Assembly (NCBI GenBank): GCA_050943495.1
Contig: JBMNPH010000017.1
Coordinates: 1-38,889, forward strand
DNA length: 38,889 nt
Direction: 5' to 3'
Origin: Merdivicinus sp050943495
GTDB lineage: Bacteria > Bacillota > Clostridia > Oscillospirales > Ruminococcaceae
The notes beneath the pieces were generated by a model. The model saw only the letters and a program-made list of their open reading frames with translations. It was not told the DNA's origin and ran no database searches. Each line of letters starts with the position of its first letter. Position 1 is the stretch's first letter. Both the position numbers and the translations under genes were made by a program. This document shows, piece by piece, positions 8,106 to 16,042 of the stretch.

Positions 8106-8417
8106 ATGAACATCACTGATATCAAAATCCGAAGACTCTTGCAGGAAGGACGGCTTCGCGCCGTTGTTTCGGTCACCGTCGACAATGAACTGGCCATCCA
8201 CGACATCAAGGTCATCGAAGGGCCGGAACGCCTCTTTGTCGCCATGCCCAGCCGCAAAGAATTGAATGGAGTTTTTCGGGACATCGTCCATCCGATTTCA
8301 CCCGCCGCCCGCTGGCAGTTTGAGCAATCGATTCTCAACGCCTATCAGCGCGAGCTTGCCGCCCGTCACCCGCAGGAGACGATGCATCCATCCCTGTCGG
8401 CCGGCATCCTTCCGTAA
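8106..8417 (+). CDS. spoVG: Septation/stage V sporulation protein G
   Basis: The protein has 103 residues. It matches SpoVG along its length: ITDIKIRRL at the start, LRAVVSVTVDNELAIHDIKVIEG, the highly conserved PSRK, and FRDIVHPI. SpoVG is a small nucleic-acid-binding regulator that affects asymmetric septation, capsule and virulence genes in Firmicutes. I chose the ATG at 8106 because AAGGAGG at 8092-8098 is well spaced from it and too close to the ATG at 8100. It is a single-gene plus-strand unit between two minus-strand operons. Confidence 0.95.
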   Translation: MNITDIKIRRLLQEGRLRAVVSVTVDNELAIHDIKVIEGPERLFVAMPSRKELNGVFRDIVHPISPAARWQFEQSILNAYQRELAARHPQETMHPSLSAGILP

Positions 8418-8451
8418 AAAAATCAGACGTCTTTCGGTATATTCCTTTTGA

Positions 8452-8541
8452 TTCCGGGCATATTAAAACTGCCGGAAGGGAAACAAAAGGCGTTTGCATC
8501 CCGCCCGGCATTGAGTTCCCAAACGGCTTTTGCCGGGCGGG
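8452..8541. repeat. Two GC-rich inverted repeats in the spoVG 3' region
   Basis: The first pairs TTCCGGGCA (8452-8460) with TGCCGGAA (8470-8477), with one bulged G. The second is a perfect 11-bp stem (8500-8510 with 8531-8541) with a 20-nt loop. Neither has a clean adjoining T run on the plus strand. On the minus strand the second is followed by ATGCAAACGCCTTTT and may help end the alr-cupin-yqxD transcript. Confidence 0.6.
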
Positions 8542-8550
8542 CACTCCTCA

Positions 8551-8586
8551 CCCGTTTCCGCTCATCCGGAAACGGGATTATTTTTT
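8551..8586 (+). terminator. Terminator of spoVG overlapping the end of the yqxD-like gene
   Basis: A 10-bp stem (8551-8560 with 8567-8576) with a 6-nt loop is followed by ATTATTTTTT on the plus strand. The loop contains the stop codon of the convergent yqxD-like gene, so two mRNAs share these bases in opposite sense. Confidence 0.75.
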
Positions 8587-9011
8587 GCAAGTATTTTGCG
8601 CAGAGCCTCCACAAAGGCTTGATTGTCGGCGGCTGTCCGCTTGCGGGGATTGGGCGTCCGCTTTCCGGCGCGCCGCAGCTTCTGTCCCAGATGCCGTTCC
8701 AGCAGAAGCTGATCAATATTCCCCTCTGTATAAACCAGACCGCTGGGATGCAGAGCCAAAGCCCCTTTTCCCAGAACCATCGCCGCCACGCCGTAATCCT
8801 GTGTGACGACCACATCTCCCGGATTCGTAAGGGAGAGCAGCTTGAAATCCGCACTGTCTTTGGCGGTATCCACCGTTACAACGGTGCTGTACCCGTCCGC
8901 AAGCAGGTGGCTGGTGTCAGTTATTAAAACGACCGGTATTCCTGCTTCTTTTGCCGCCGTCCGGATTTCCTGTTTGACCGGGCAGGAATCAGCGTCCACC
9001 AGAATCTGCAT
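8562..9011 (-). CDS. UPF0178/DUF188 (YaiI/YqxD family) protein
   Basis: The protein has 149 residues. The opening MQILVDADSCPVKQEI, the VTQDYGVAAMVLGKGALALHPSG block and the basic RRAGKRTPNPRKRT segment are typical of the DUF188/UPF0178 family. The fold is thought to be PIN-like, with a cluster of acidic residues (VDAD, TQD) that could bind metal, but no reaction has been proven to my knowledge. I chose the start at 9011; a longer frame reaches 9089 but lies wholly in the cupin gene. The first 23 nt overlap the cupin gene, so translation is probably coupled. Confidence 0.9.
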   Translation of the reverse strand: MQILVDADSCPVKQEIRTAAKEAGIPVVLITDTSHLLADGYSTVVTVDTAKDSADFKLLSLTNPGDVVVTQDYGVAAMVLGKGALALHPSGLVYTEGNIDQLLLERHLGQKLRRAGKRTPNPRKRTAADNQAFVEALRKILAKNNPVSG

Positions 9012-9330
9012 CGGACGCCTCCTCTCCGAATACGCACAGCCAGATACAGGGCGGCTCGGTGCTGGTATACGAAACGCGGTGACGGGCATGCGCCGGAATC
9101 AGCAGGGTATCTCCTTTATAAAGGCGATGGAGTTCTCCCGTTTCCATTTCGACCTCGCCGCAGCCGTCCAGTACCGTCAGCCATTCCGTTTCCGGCTGAT
9201 CGTACCAGAATCCGGACGGGGAGGTCTGACCCGCCGAAAGAATCCGTTCCACCCGGACATTCCGGCCCTGCCACAAGATTTCGCAGATTTCTTCATCCGC
9301 TGGACTGTTTGAAACCGTCAGGAGATTCAT
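8989..9330 (-). CDS. Small cupin-domain protein
   Basis: The protein has 113 residues and forms one cupin barrel. The segments TEWLTVLDGCGEVEMETG and LYKGDTLLIPAHARHRV match the two cupin motifs, although only part of the usual His/Glu metal set is seen. The function is unknown; such proteins bind small ligands or sugars. The gene overlaps alr by 4 nt (ATGA) and the next gene by 23 nt, so the three are a tightly coupled operon. Confidence 0.85.
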   Translation of the reverse strand: MNLLTVSNSPADEEICEILWQGRNVRVERILSAGQTSPSGFWYDQPETEWLTVLDGCGEVEMETGELHRLYKGDTLLIPAHARHRVSYTSTEPPCIWLCVFGEEASDADSGGR

Positions 9331-10523
9331 TCCCGACCCTCCTCAAACAGACTGCTCAAATCCCGCACTTCCACTACTTTTCCATGGCGCAGATAGACTC
9401 GCGGCACCCGTTTTCCGACTAGGCACAGCAGCTCATAGTGGATCGTTCCCGCAAGATCCGCCAGTTCCGAGAAGGTGATTTCTTCTTTTCCATCCCGGCC
9501 GGCCAGCGTCACTAAATCTTCCACCTGAACCTCCGGAATGTGCGAGACATCCACCATCAGCTGGTCCATGCAGACGTTGCCGATGACCGGTGCCCGTTTT
9601 CCACGAATCAGGACATCGGCGCGGTTGGAGAAGGCGCGCAGATAGCCGTCCGCATATCCCACCGGGATGGTGGCAATCCGCATCTCCCGGTCGGCTACAA
9701 AGGTGCGCGAATAACTAATGCAGTCGCCCGGCTGCACCGTTTTTACCATGGCAACGGTAGAGCGCAGACTCATCACCGGGCGCAGATCGATCGCGTGCCC
9801 CGGCAGATAATCGAGCGGGTGCCCATACAGAATAATGCCGGCCCGCACCGCTTCATACCGGCAGCCGGAGTAGCTGACAATTCCTGCTGAATTTTGCAGA
9901 TGACGGAAGGGAATTTCGATCCCGTTCCGGCGAAGTCCCTCCACGACTGCATCAAACCGCTGCTGCTGCATCCGGGTGTAGGCAATGCCCTCTTCCGAGG
10001 GATCGTCCGATGAGGAAAAGTGTGAGAAAATCCCCGTGATTTGTAGCGCTGGATAGCGGCAGCTCCGGATGATTTCGTCCAGACGATCGGCCGGATGTCC
10101 GCAGGCAAATCCGATCCGCCCCATTCCGGTGTCAATTTTCAGGTGTCCCAGCACCGATACCCCCGCTTTTTTGGCAGCTGCGTCCAGCTGCGCCGCATAA
10201 TCGGCATTGAAAACAGCCTGTGTGATACGGTGCTCCGCCAATACGCCTGCCAGACTCGGCGGCGTATATCCGAAAATCAGAATTTCTCCTCGGATCCCAG
10301 CATCCCGCAGCGAGATGGCTTCCTCCAGGTTGGATACTCCGAACCATTGAATCCCCATGTTTTCCAATTCGGTCGAGATCATGCGGTCCCCATGTCCGTA
10401 GGCATCCGCTTTGACTACCGCCAGCATCGAGGTTCCCTCCGGCAAAAGCTGCCGGATCTGTTCGGTATTCCAGTTTAGAGCATCCAGATCGATCTCCGCC
10501 CAGGTTCGTTTAAAAAAATCCAT
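9327..10523 (-). CDS. alr: Alanine racemase
   Basis: The protein has 398 residues. Near the N-terminus is RTWAEIDLDALNWN, followed by the PLP-binding lysine in MLAVVKADAYGHG. CISYSRTFVAD holds the second catalytic base, a tyrosine in related enzymes, and the C-terminal beta domain contains PVIGNVCMDQLMVDV. It makes D-alanine for peptidoglycan. I chose the ATG at 10523 because AAAGGA lies 8 nt upstream; an upstream ATG at 10541 would swallow this site. It leads the alr-cupin-yqxD unit and is divergent from the SLOG gene, with a shared 108-bp spacer. Confidence 0.97.
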   Translation of the reverse strand: MDFFKRTWAEIDLDALNWNTEQIRQLLPEGTSMLAVVKADAYGHGDRMISTELENMGIQWFGVSNLEEAISLRDAGIRGEILIFGYTPPSLAGVLAEHRITQAVFNADYAAQLDAAAKKAGVSVLGHLKIDTGMGRIGFACGHPADRLDEIIRSCRYPALQITGIFSHFSSSDDPSEEGIAYTRMQQQRFDAVVEGLRRNGIEIPFRHLQNSAGIVSYSGCRYEAVRAGIILYGHPLDYLPGHAIDLRPVMSLRSTVAMVKTVQPGDCISYSRTFVADREMRIATIPVGYADGYLRAFSNRADVLIRGKRAPVIGNVCMDQLMVDVSHIPEVQVEDLVTLAGRDGKEEITFSELADLAGTIHYELLCLVGKRVPRVYLRHGKVVEVRDLSSLFEEGRE

Positions 10524-10631
10524 CCGTATCGTCCTTTCCAATTGATGGTTATTAAATGGGAAATTTCATAGTTTCTTCATAAAATTACGGTATACTGAAA
10601 CAAACCAATCCGCAGCGGAAGGAGGCATTCT

Positions 10632-11168
10632 ATGCCACGCGCGAATACTGCTTGTTTTACCGGGCACCGGCCCCAAAAGCTTGATCTTGCCTGTGGTTCG
10701 GATCCCCAAAAACTTTCCGAACTCCGACATCGGCTGCAAAATAAGATTCTTACCGCCATTGAAGACGGTTATACGACCTTTTTGTGCGGGATGGCACAGG
10801 GTGTCGATATCTGGGCTGGAGAAATCGTTCTGTCTCTCCGCGAAGTCTTTCATGACATCCGATTAATAGCGGTCCTTCCGTATCCCGGTATGGGAAAAGG
10901 GTGGAAACCCGACTGGAATCAGCGGCTCAATAAAATTTTGCGTCTCAGCGATGAAATTATTGTGCTCTATCCCGGTTACCATCGCGGTTGTTTTGTCCAG
11001 CGTGACCGCTTTCTTGTCGACCAGTCCAGCCGCGTTATTGGCATTTTGATAGAAGGAAGTTCCGGTGGAACTGCTTATACCGTTCAATATGCGGAACAAA
11101 AAAACAGGGAATTGGATTTAATCCTGCTTCCGCCCATTTTAGATTCTGGAGCGGTGTCTTTATCATGA
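10632..11168 (+). CDS. SLOG-family (DUF1273/YpsA-like) protein
   Basis: The protein has 178 residues with a Rossmann-like fold of the SLOG superfamily. The opening CFTGHRPQKL, the central FLCGMAQGVDIWAGE and the C-terminal GGTAYTVQYA are typical of YpsA-like proteins. SLOG proteins are believed to bind nucleotides or nucleotide-derived signals; in Bacillus YpsA is linked to cell division, but a role here is unknown. The ATG at 10632 follows GGAAGGAGG. A strong terminator follows at 11218, and the next 0.6 kb is non-coding DNA rich in DnaA-box-like motifs. Confidence 0.85.
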   Translation: MPRANTACFTGHRPQKLDLACGSDPQKLSELRHRLQNKILTAIEDGYTTFLCGMAQGVDIWAGEIVLSLREVFHDIRLIAVLPYPGMGKGWKPDWNQRLNKILRLSDEIIVLYPGYHRGCFVQRDRFLVDQSSRVIGILIEGSSGGTAYTVQYAEQKNRELDLILLPPILDSGAVSLS

Positions 11169-11217
11169 TACACTTTTTTTTTCGGTATTTCAAGTCGAAT
11201 TTCATACTATATTTTGC

Positions 11218-11253
11218 GGTGGGAAAAGGGCGGTCTTTTTCCCACCTTTTTTT
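11218..11253 (+). terminator. Terminator after the SLOG gene
   Basis: A perfect 10-bp stem (11218-11227 with 11237-11246) with a 9-nt loop is followed by seven T residues. Confidence 0.9.
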
Positions 11254-11330
11254 CACACATTTTGCCTGTTTTTCCGATATTGTGGAAAAATAGTGAATGT
11301 AGTACGGTGATAGGGTATTTTACTTAAACT

Positions 11331-11350
11331 CCCATAATATGGGCTTTTTT
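11331..11350 (+). terminator. Short palindrome with T run
   Basis: CCCATAATATGGG (11331-11343) is a perfect palindrome followed by C and six T residues. The stem is only 5 bp with a 3-nt loop, so it may be a weak terminator or a protein-binding site within the DnaA-box region. Confidence 0.35.
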
Positions 11351-11359
11351 GTAAAATGG

Positions 11360-11378
11360 TTTTTACAAATTGTAAAAA
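11360..11378. repeat. 19-bp perfect inverted repeat
   Basis: TTTTTACAA and TTGTAAAAA flank a single A (9+1+9). There is no GC core, so an RNA hairpin would be weak, and a dimeric DNA-binding protein is a more natural reading. It lies between the first two DnaA-box-like sites. Confidence 0.6.
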
Positions 11379-11684
11379 TTCCGCAAAAATTACAGCCTTT
11401 CCACACATTCCACATGGTTATCAACATGGCAAAAGGGGGAAACGCGAAGTTATCCACATTTATTTATGAACATATTGCAAAAACCGCAGAAAACCGCAAA
11501 TTTCGACCGGAGTTTTCCACATTTTGATTGTGGAAAGTGTGGAAACCATATTTCTCCACGAAAACACAAGATATTGTGGAAGGTGGTCGTTTTTTCCTAT
11601 TTTGGGACAAAGTCCGGTATTTTTTGCGAGAGGAATATTTTTTTGTGCAGAGCAGGGAAAGTCGAAAAAAAACGAAAAAATTTC

Positions 11685-11713
11685 TTGCAATTTGTCCGTT
11701 CCGGTTGTAAAAT
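11685..11713 (+). promoter_or_regulatory. Sigma-A promoter of the first carB gene
   Basis: TTGCAA (11685-11690) and TAAAAT (11708-11713) are 17 bp apart. The predicted leader is about 120 nt. I looked in it for a T-box motif or a PyrR-binding loop and saw neither. Confidence 0.65.
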
Positions 11714-11842
11714 AAAAATAGTGTAATTTTGCGTAAATTCAGAGCCAAACCGTGCCGGAATACTCCGTCATGGTTTATCTGTATGCAGCCTGTCCTGTTT
11801 TTATGCCGGATGGGTATTTTGATAAAAGAAAGGTGATTGCCA

Positions 11843-14800
11843 ATGCCAAAGAGGGACGACATTCAAAAAATTCTGATTATCGGATCAGGCCCCATTATTA
11901 TCGGGCAGGCCTGTGAGTTTGACTATTCCGGTACACAGGCATGCAAGGCGCTCCGTCAACTGGGATATGAGATCGTGCTGGTCAACTCCAACCCCGCCAC
12001 CATTATGACCGACCCCGAAACCGCAGACATCACCTATATTGAACCGCTGAATGTTGAGCGGGTCAGTGAAATTATCCGCAAGGAACGTCCCGATGCTGTT
12101 CTTCCCAATTTAGGTGGACAGTCCGGTTTGAATCTCTGCCTCGAACTCTGGAAGGCAGGCGTCCTGGATGAATATAAAGTCAAAGTGATCGGCGTCAAGG
12201 TTGATGCTATTGAACGTGGTGAGGACCGCATTGAATTTAAAAATGCAATGCGAGAACTGGGTATCGATATGCCCCGCAGCGCACCTGCTTACTCGGTCAA
12301 AGAAGCAAAACAGATTGTCGAAGAACTCGGCTATCCGGTTGTAATCCGTCCCGCTTTCACAATGGGCGGCGCAGGCGGCGGTTTTGCTCACAATGAGGAA
12401 GAGTTGGAAGTCATCGTCAGTCGCGGCATTCAGGCGTCCATCGTCGGACAGGTTCTGATTGAGGAATCCATTCTCGGCTGGGAAGAGCTGGAACTCGAAA
12501 TTGTCCGCGATAGCAAGGGCCAGATGATTACCGTCTGCTTTATCGAAAACATCGACCCGCTGGGCGTTCACACCGGCGACAGCTTCTGTGCAGCTCCCAT
12601 GCTCACCATCTCCAAGGAAGTACAGGCACGGCTCGAAGATCAGGCCAGAAGAATCGTGGAATCGGTCGGCGTTATCGGCGGCACCAACGTGCAGTTTGCC
12701 CATGATCCCGTTTCCGACCGTATCGTTGTTATCGAAATCAATCCCCGTACTTCTCGTTCGTCGGCTCTCGCATCCAAGGCGACCGGCTTCCCGATCGCGT
12801 TGGTATCTGCTATGCTGGCAGCGGGTCTCACCCTTGATGAGATTCCGTGCAGCAAATACGGCAATTTGGCAAACTATGTCCCCGACGGCGATTATGTTGT
12901 CATCAAGTTCGCAAAATGGGCGTTTGAGAAGTTCAAAGGCGCACAGGACAAGCTGACCACCCAGATGAAGGCTGTCGGCGAGGTTATGAGCATTGGCCGC
13001 ACCTTTAAGGAAGCCTATCAGAAGGCCATCCGTTCCCTTGAAATTGGCCGCTATGGACTGGGACATGTCTCGAAATTCGAGAAGTTGCCCGCTAGTGAGC
13101 TGATTTCCCTGTTGAAAGAACCCTCCAGTGAACGCCAGTTTATTATCTATGAGGCACTCAAAAAAGGCATTTCAGTCGATGTCATTTATGGCATGACCAA
13201 GATCAAGAAGGAATTTTTGAATGCTATTCTGGAGTTGGTCGAGGAGGAAAAGGCAATTTCTGCCCACACTCTCGCTGACCTCCCCGATGAGATGCTCAAA
13301 GCTGCCAAACTGGACGGCTTCTCCGACCGCTATCTGGGCACCCTGCTCGGCTGCGCCGAAACCGAAGTGGCAGCCCGCCGCGAATCGCTCGGCATTGTCG
13401 AGGAGTGGGATAAGGTTCATGTCAGTGGTACCCAGAATGCATCTTATTATTACTCCACCTATCACGGCGCGAACAATCCCGTGCCTGCTACCACCAATCC
13501 CAAGAAGGTCATGATTCTCGGCGGCGGCCCCAACCGGATTGGACAGGGTATCGAGTTTGACTACTGCTGCGTGCACTGCGCGCTCGCTCTCCGCAAGCTC
13601 GGCTATGAGACCATCATGGTCAACTGCAACCCCGAAACCGTTTCTACCGACTACGACACCTCCGATAAGCTGTATTTTGAACCGCTGACATTTGAGGATG
13701 TTATGTCGATTTACAAGGCCGAAAAACCGGTCGGTATTATTGCTCAGTTCGGTGGTCAGACCCCGCTGAATCTCGCCCGCGCCCTTCAGGCGGCAGGCGC
13801 CCGGATTCTCGGCACCTCTCCCGATTCCATCGACCTCGCCGAAGACCGTGATCTCTTCCGCGAGATGATGGACAAGCTCGAAATTCCTATGCCGAAGGCT
13901 GGTATGGCTTCCGATGTGGACGGCGCGCTTCAGGTTGCCGCCGAAATCGGATATCCCGTCATGGTGCGCCCCTCCTACGTTCTGGGTGGCCGCGGTATGG
14001 AAGTCGTTCACAGCGATGACGAGATGAGGGTTTATATGGCGGGCGCCATCGGCGTTACCCCCGACCGTCCGATCCTCATCGACCGCTTCCTGAACCATGC
14101 GATTGAAACCGAGGCGGATGCAATCTGCGACGGTGTCAACTGCTTCGTTCCCGGCGTCATGCAGCACGTGGAACTGGCAGGCGTTCATTCCGGCGATTCG
14201 GCCTGCGTCCTGCCGCCGATCTCTCTGACCCCCGTTCAGATCGCTACGATTGAGGATTACACCCGCAAGATTGCCACCTCGCTGCACGTCTGCGGCCTCA
14301 TGAATATGCAGTATGCCATCGAAAACGGCGTCGTCTATGTGCTGGAGGCAAATCCCCGCGCAAGCCGCACCGTTCCGCTGGTTTCCAAGGTGTACGGCCT
14401 GAACATGGTGCGGACAGCCACCGATGTCATCATTGCGCAGCTGGAAGGCCGCGAATCTCCCGTTCCGGCTCTGCGCCACGGCAATATTCACCATTACGGC
14501 GTCAAGGAAGCCGTTCTGCCCTTCAATATGTTCCAGGAAGTCGACCCGGTGCTCGGACCGGAAATGCGTTCTACCGGCGAGGTACTCGGCCTTTCCGAAG
14601 ACTTCGGTGAAGCTTTCTACAAGGCAGAAGAGGCTACCGGCATCCGTCTGCCGCTTGAGGGAACCGTCCTCATCAGCGTCAACGACCGCGATAAGGCCGA
14701 AGCCGTTCAGATTGCGAAAGACTTCCAGCAGCTCGGATTCCGGATTTTGGCAACCGAGAACACTTGCAAGCTGTTCCGGGAGAACGGAATCGAGGCTATT

Positions 14801-15055
14801 CGGGTCAATAAGGTCTGCGAGGCTTCTCCCCATATCGGCGACCTGATCGCCGAGGGCAAAATTGACCTTATCATCAACACGCCGGTCGGCAAGCAGTCCA
14901 CTACCGATGACAGCTATATCCGTAAGGCTGCTATCAAGGGCAGAATCTGCTATATGACCACCATCGCCGCTGCACAGGCTTCGGTACAGGGCATCCGCTC
15001 AGTCCGCGAGCAGGGCATGGAAGGTGTCAAATCCCTGCAGGAGTATATGAAATAA
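11843..15055 (+). CDS. carB: Carbamoyl-phosphate synthase large subunit, paralogue 1
   Basis: The protein has 1070 residues, the usual size. It has two homologous ATP-grasp halves: the first opens with KILIIGSGPIIIGQACEFDY, and the second with MILGGGPNRIGQGIEFDY near residue 557. Metal- and ATP-binding blocks are visible (VIEINPRTSRSSALASKATG; LEANPRASRTVPLVSK), and an MGS-like allosteric domain ends the protein (IINTPVGKQSTTDD). It makes carbamoyl phosphate from bicarbonate, ATP and ammonia from CarA. The C-terminal domain differs from the second CarB in this window and is closer in look to E. coli CarB, so a general or arginine role is an inference. I chose the ATG at 11843 (AAAGGTG upstream) over a TTG at 11837. 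No carA adjoins it. Confidence 0.95.
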   Translation: MPKRDDIQKILIIGSGPIIIGQACEFDYSGTQACKALRQLGYEIVLVNSNPATIMTDPETADITYIEPLNVERVSEIIRKERPDAVLPNLGGQSGLNLCLELWKAGVLDEYKVKVIGVKVDAIERGEDRIEFKNAMRELGIDMPRSAPAYSVKEAKQIVEELGYPVVIRPAFTMGGAGGGFAHNEEELEVIVSRGIQASIVGQVLIEESILGWEELELEIVRDSKGQMITVCFIENIDPLGVHTGDSFCAAPMLTISKEVQARLEDQARRIVESVGVIGGTNVQFAHDPVSDRIVVIEINPRTSRSSALASKATGFPIALVSAMLAAGLTLDEIPCSKYGNLANYVPDGDYVVIKFAKWAFEKFKGAQDKLTTQMKAVGEVMSIGRTFKEAYQKAIRSLEIGRYGLGHVSKFEKLPASELISLLKEPSSERQFIIYEALKKGISVDVIYGMTKIKKEFLNAILELVEEEKAISAHTLADLPDEMLKAAKLDGFSDRYLGTLLGCAETEVAARRESLGIVEEWDKVHVSGTQNASYYYSTYHGANNPVPATTNPKKVMILGGGPNRIGQGIEFDYCCVHCALALRKLGYETIMVNCNPETVSTDYDTSDKLYFEPLTFEDVMSIYKAEKPVGIIAQFGGQTPLNLARALQAAGARILGTSPDSIDLAEDRDLFREMMDKLEIPMPKAGMASDVDGALQVAAEIGYPVMVRPSYVLGGRGMEVVHSDDEMRVYMAGAIGVTPDRPILIDRFLNHAIETEADAICDGVNCFVPGVMQHVELAGVHSGDSACVLPPISLTPVQIATIEDYTRKIATSLHVCGLMNMQYAIENGVVYVLEANPRASRTVPLVSKVYGLNMVRTATDVIIAQLEGRESPVPALRHGNIHHYGVKEAVLPFNMFQEVDPVLGPEMRSTGEVLGLSEDFGEAFYKAEEATGIRLPLEGTVLISVNDRDKAEAVQIAKDFQQLGFRILATENTCKLFRENGIEAIRVNKVCEASPHIGDLIAEGKIDLIINTPVGKQSTTDDSYIRKAAIKGRICYMTTIAAAQASVQGIRSVREQGMEGVKSLQEYMK

Positions 15056-15065
15056 CAAAATACCG

Positions 15066-15094
15066 AAAGCCGGGTCATTGTGCCCGGCTTTTGA
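15066..15094 (+). terminator. Terminator after carB paralogue 1
   Basis: A perfect 9-bp stem (15066-15074 with 15083-15091) has an 8-nt loop and a T-rich tail (TTTTGATTTG). It is 10 nt after the stop. Confidence 0.8.
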
Positions 15095-15124
15095 TTTGTT
15101 TCCAAATCTTTCATCATTCTGCGG

Positions 15125-15153
15125 TTGAAAAAATGCGGATTTCGGTATATGAT
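15125..15153 (+). promoter_or_regulatory. Sigma-A promoter of the patatin gene
   Basis: TTGAAA (15125-15130) and TATGAT (15148-15153) are 17 bp apart, 40 bp before the chosen start codon. Confidence 0.75.
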
Positions 15154-15193
15154 AAAAATAGAATCTTTGGCTTTTGGAAAGGATGATATTGGG

Positions 15194-16042
15194 ATGAAAC
15201 GCGGACTTGTTCTGGAAGGCGGCGGAATGCGCGGCCTTTATACCGCCGGAGTATTGGATTATTTTATGGATGCAGGCATCACCTTCGATTACTGCATCGG
15301 CGTTTCGGCGGGCGCCTGCCATGCGACCTCGTACCTTTCCTGCCAGCGGGGCAGAAGCTTTCGCGTGAACACCGCCTACCTGCAGGATGAACGGTATCTC
15401 GGATTGAAAAACTTCCTCAAAACCGGTTCCATGTTTGGGATGGACTTTATTTTCGACAAAATCCCCAATGAACTGGATCCGTTTGACTACGAAACATTTT
15501 TGAAGACGAAATGCGAATTTTATGCGGGCGTCACCGATGTCGCAACCGGCAAACCCGCCTATTTCGGCGTGGAGGCCATGAATCATGACGCAACGGTGCT
15601 GCGCGCTTCCTCGGCGATTCCGGTCTTTTCTCCGATCGTTGAATTCCGCGGCCGGAAATTCCTCGACGGCGGTACCTCCGATCCTATTCCCGTGAAAAAA
15701 GCGCTGGCGGATGGCTGTGATTCGTTGGTCATTGTCCTGACCCAGCATCGCGGCTATGTTAAATCTCCCGAGAAATTCCGGCAGGTCTACAAGCATCTTT
15801 ACGGCAAATACCCCGAAATGGTGGCAACTCTCGATCGGCGGCATCAAGTCTACAATGACGCCAAAAAACTCGCCTTTGAGCTGGAGAAGGAGGGAAAAGC
15901 CATCGTGATTGCACCGGAAGAGCCGGTGGGACTCGACCGCTTTGAAAAGGATCTCCGCAAGCTCCGCGCCCTCTATGAAAAAGGCTACAATCAGGCAAAG
16001 CGTATCGCTGAAAATGCGGCAGACGGATTTTTCCGCCCTTAG
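15194..16042 (+). CDS. Patatin-like phospholipase
   Basis: The protein has 282 residues. The oxyanion-hole glycine motif LEGGGMRG is at residues 7-14, the nucleophile elbow GVSAG places Ser at 38, and the catalytic Asp is D158 in FLDGGTSDP. This Ser-Asp dyad is typical of patatin-like acyl hydrolases (RssA/YlbK-like), which act on lipids. There is no signal peptide, so it is likely cytosolic or peripheral. I chose the ATG at 15194 because AAAGGA precedes it and the protein then begins right at the family core; an in-frame ATG at 15125 falls on the promoter. It is a single-gene unit, convergent with the next operon. Confidence 0.93.
   Translation: MKRGLVLEGGGMRGLYTAGVLDYFMDAGITFDYCIGVSAGACHATSYLSCQRGRSFRVNTAYLQDERYLGLKNFLKTGSMFGMDFIFDKIPNELDPFDYETFLKTKCEFYAGVTDVATGKPAYFGVEAMNHDATVLRASSAIPVFSPIVEFRGRKFLDGGTSDPIPVKKALADGCDSLVIVLTQHRGYVKSPEKFRQVYKHLYGKYPEMVATLDRRHQVYNDAKKLAFELEKEGKAIVIAPEEPVGLDRFEKDLRKLRALYEKGYNQAKRIAENAADGFFRP

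Larger units (their letters stand above)
11281..11583. other. Cluster of DnaA-box-like nonamers in a gene-free region
   Basis: No gene is seen from 11169 to 11842. Within it lie one perfect DnaA box, TTATCCACA (11450-11458), and about nine near matches on both strands: TGTGGAAAA 11281, CTTTCCACA 11397, CATTCCACA 11406, TTATCAACA 11418, TTTTCCACA 11513, TGTGGAAAG 11529, TGTGGAAAC 11538, TTCTCCACG 11552 and TGTGGAAGG 11575. AT-rich stretches separate them. Such density is typical of a replication origin or a DnaA-titration or regulatory site. No dnaA, dnaN, recF or rnpA is nearby, so an origin is not shown. Confidence 0.65.

Noticed and set aside
11714..11842. Possible riboswitch or T-box leader of carB paralogue 1
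   Set aside because: No T-box AGGGTGGNACCGCG motif, PyrR loop or clear terminator/antiterminator pair was found; only a small hairpin (CGGA/TCCG near 11757-11768) is seen.
11281..11842. Calling the DnaA-box region a confirmed oriC
   Set aside because: The usual neighbours (dnaA, dnaN, recF, rnpA, rpmH) are absent, and I could not compute GC skew; it is reported only as a DnaA-box-like cluster.
13172..14833. 553-codon minus-strand open frame antisense to carB paralogue 1
   Set aside because: Same reason: antisense to a conserved gene, no ribosome site, no protein motif, and a composition mirroring the sense strand.
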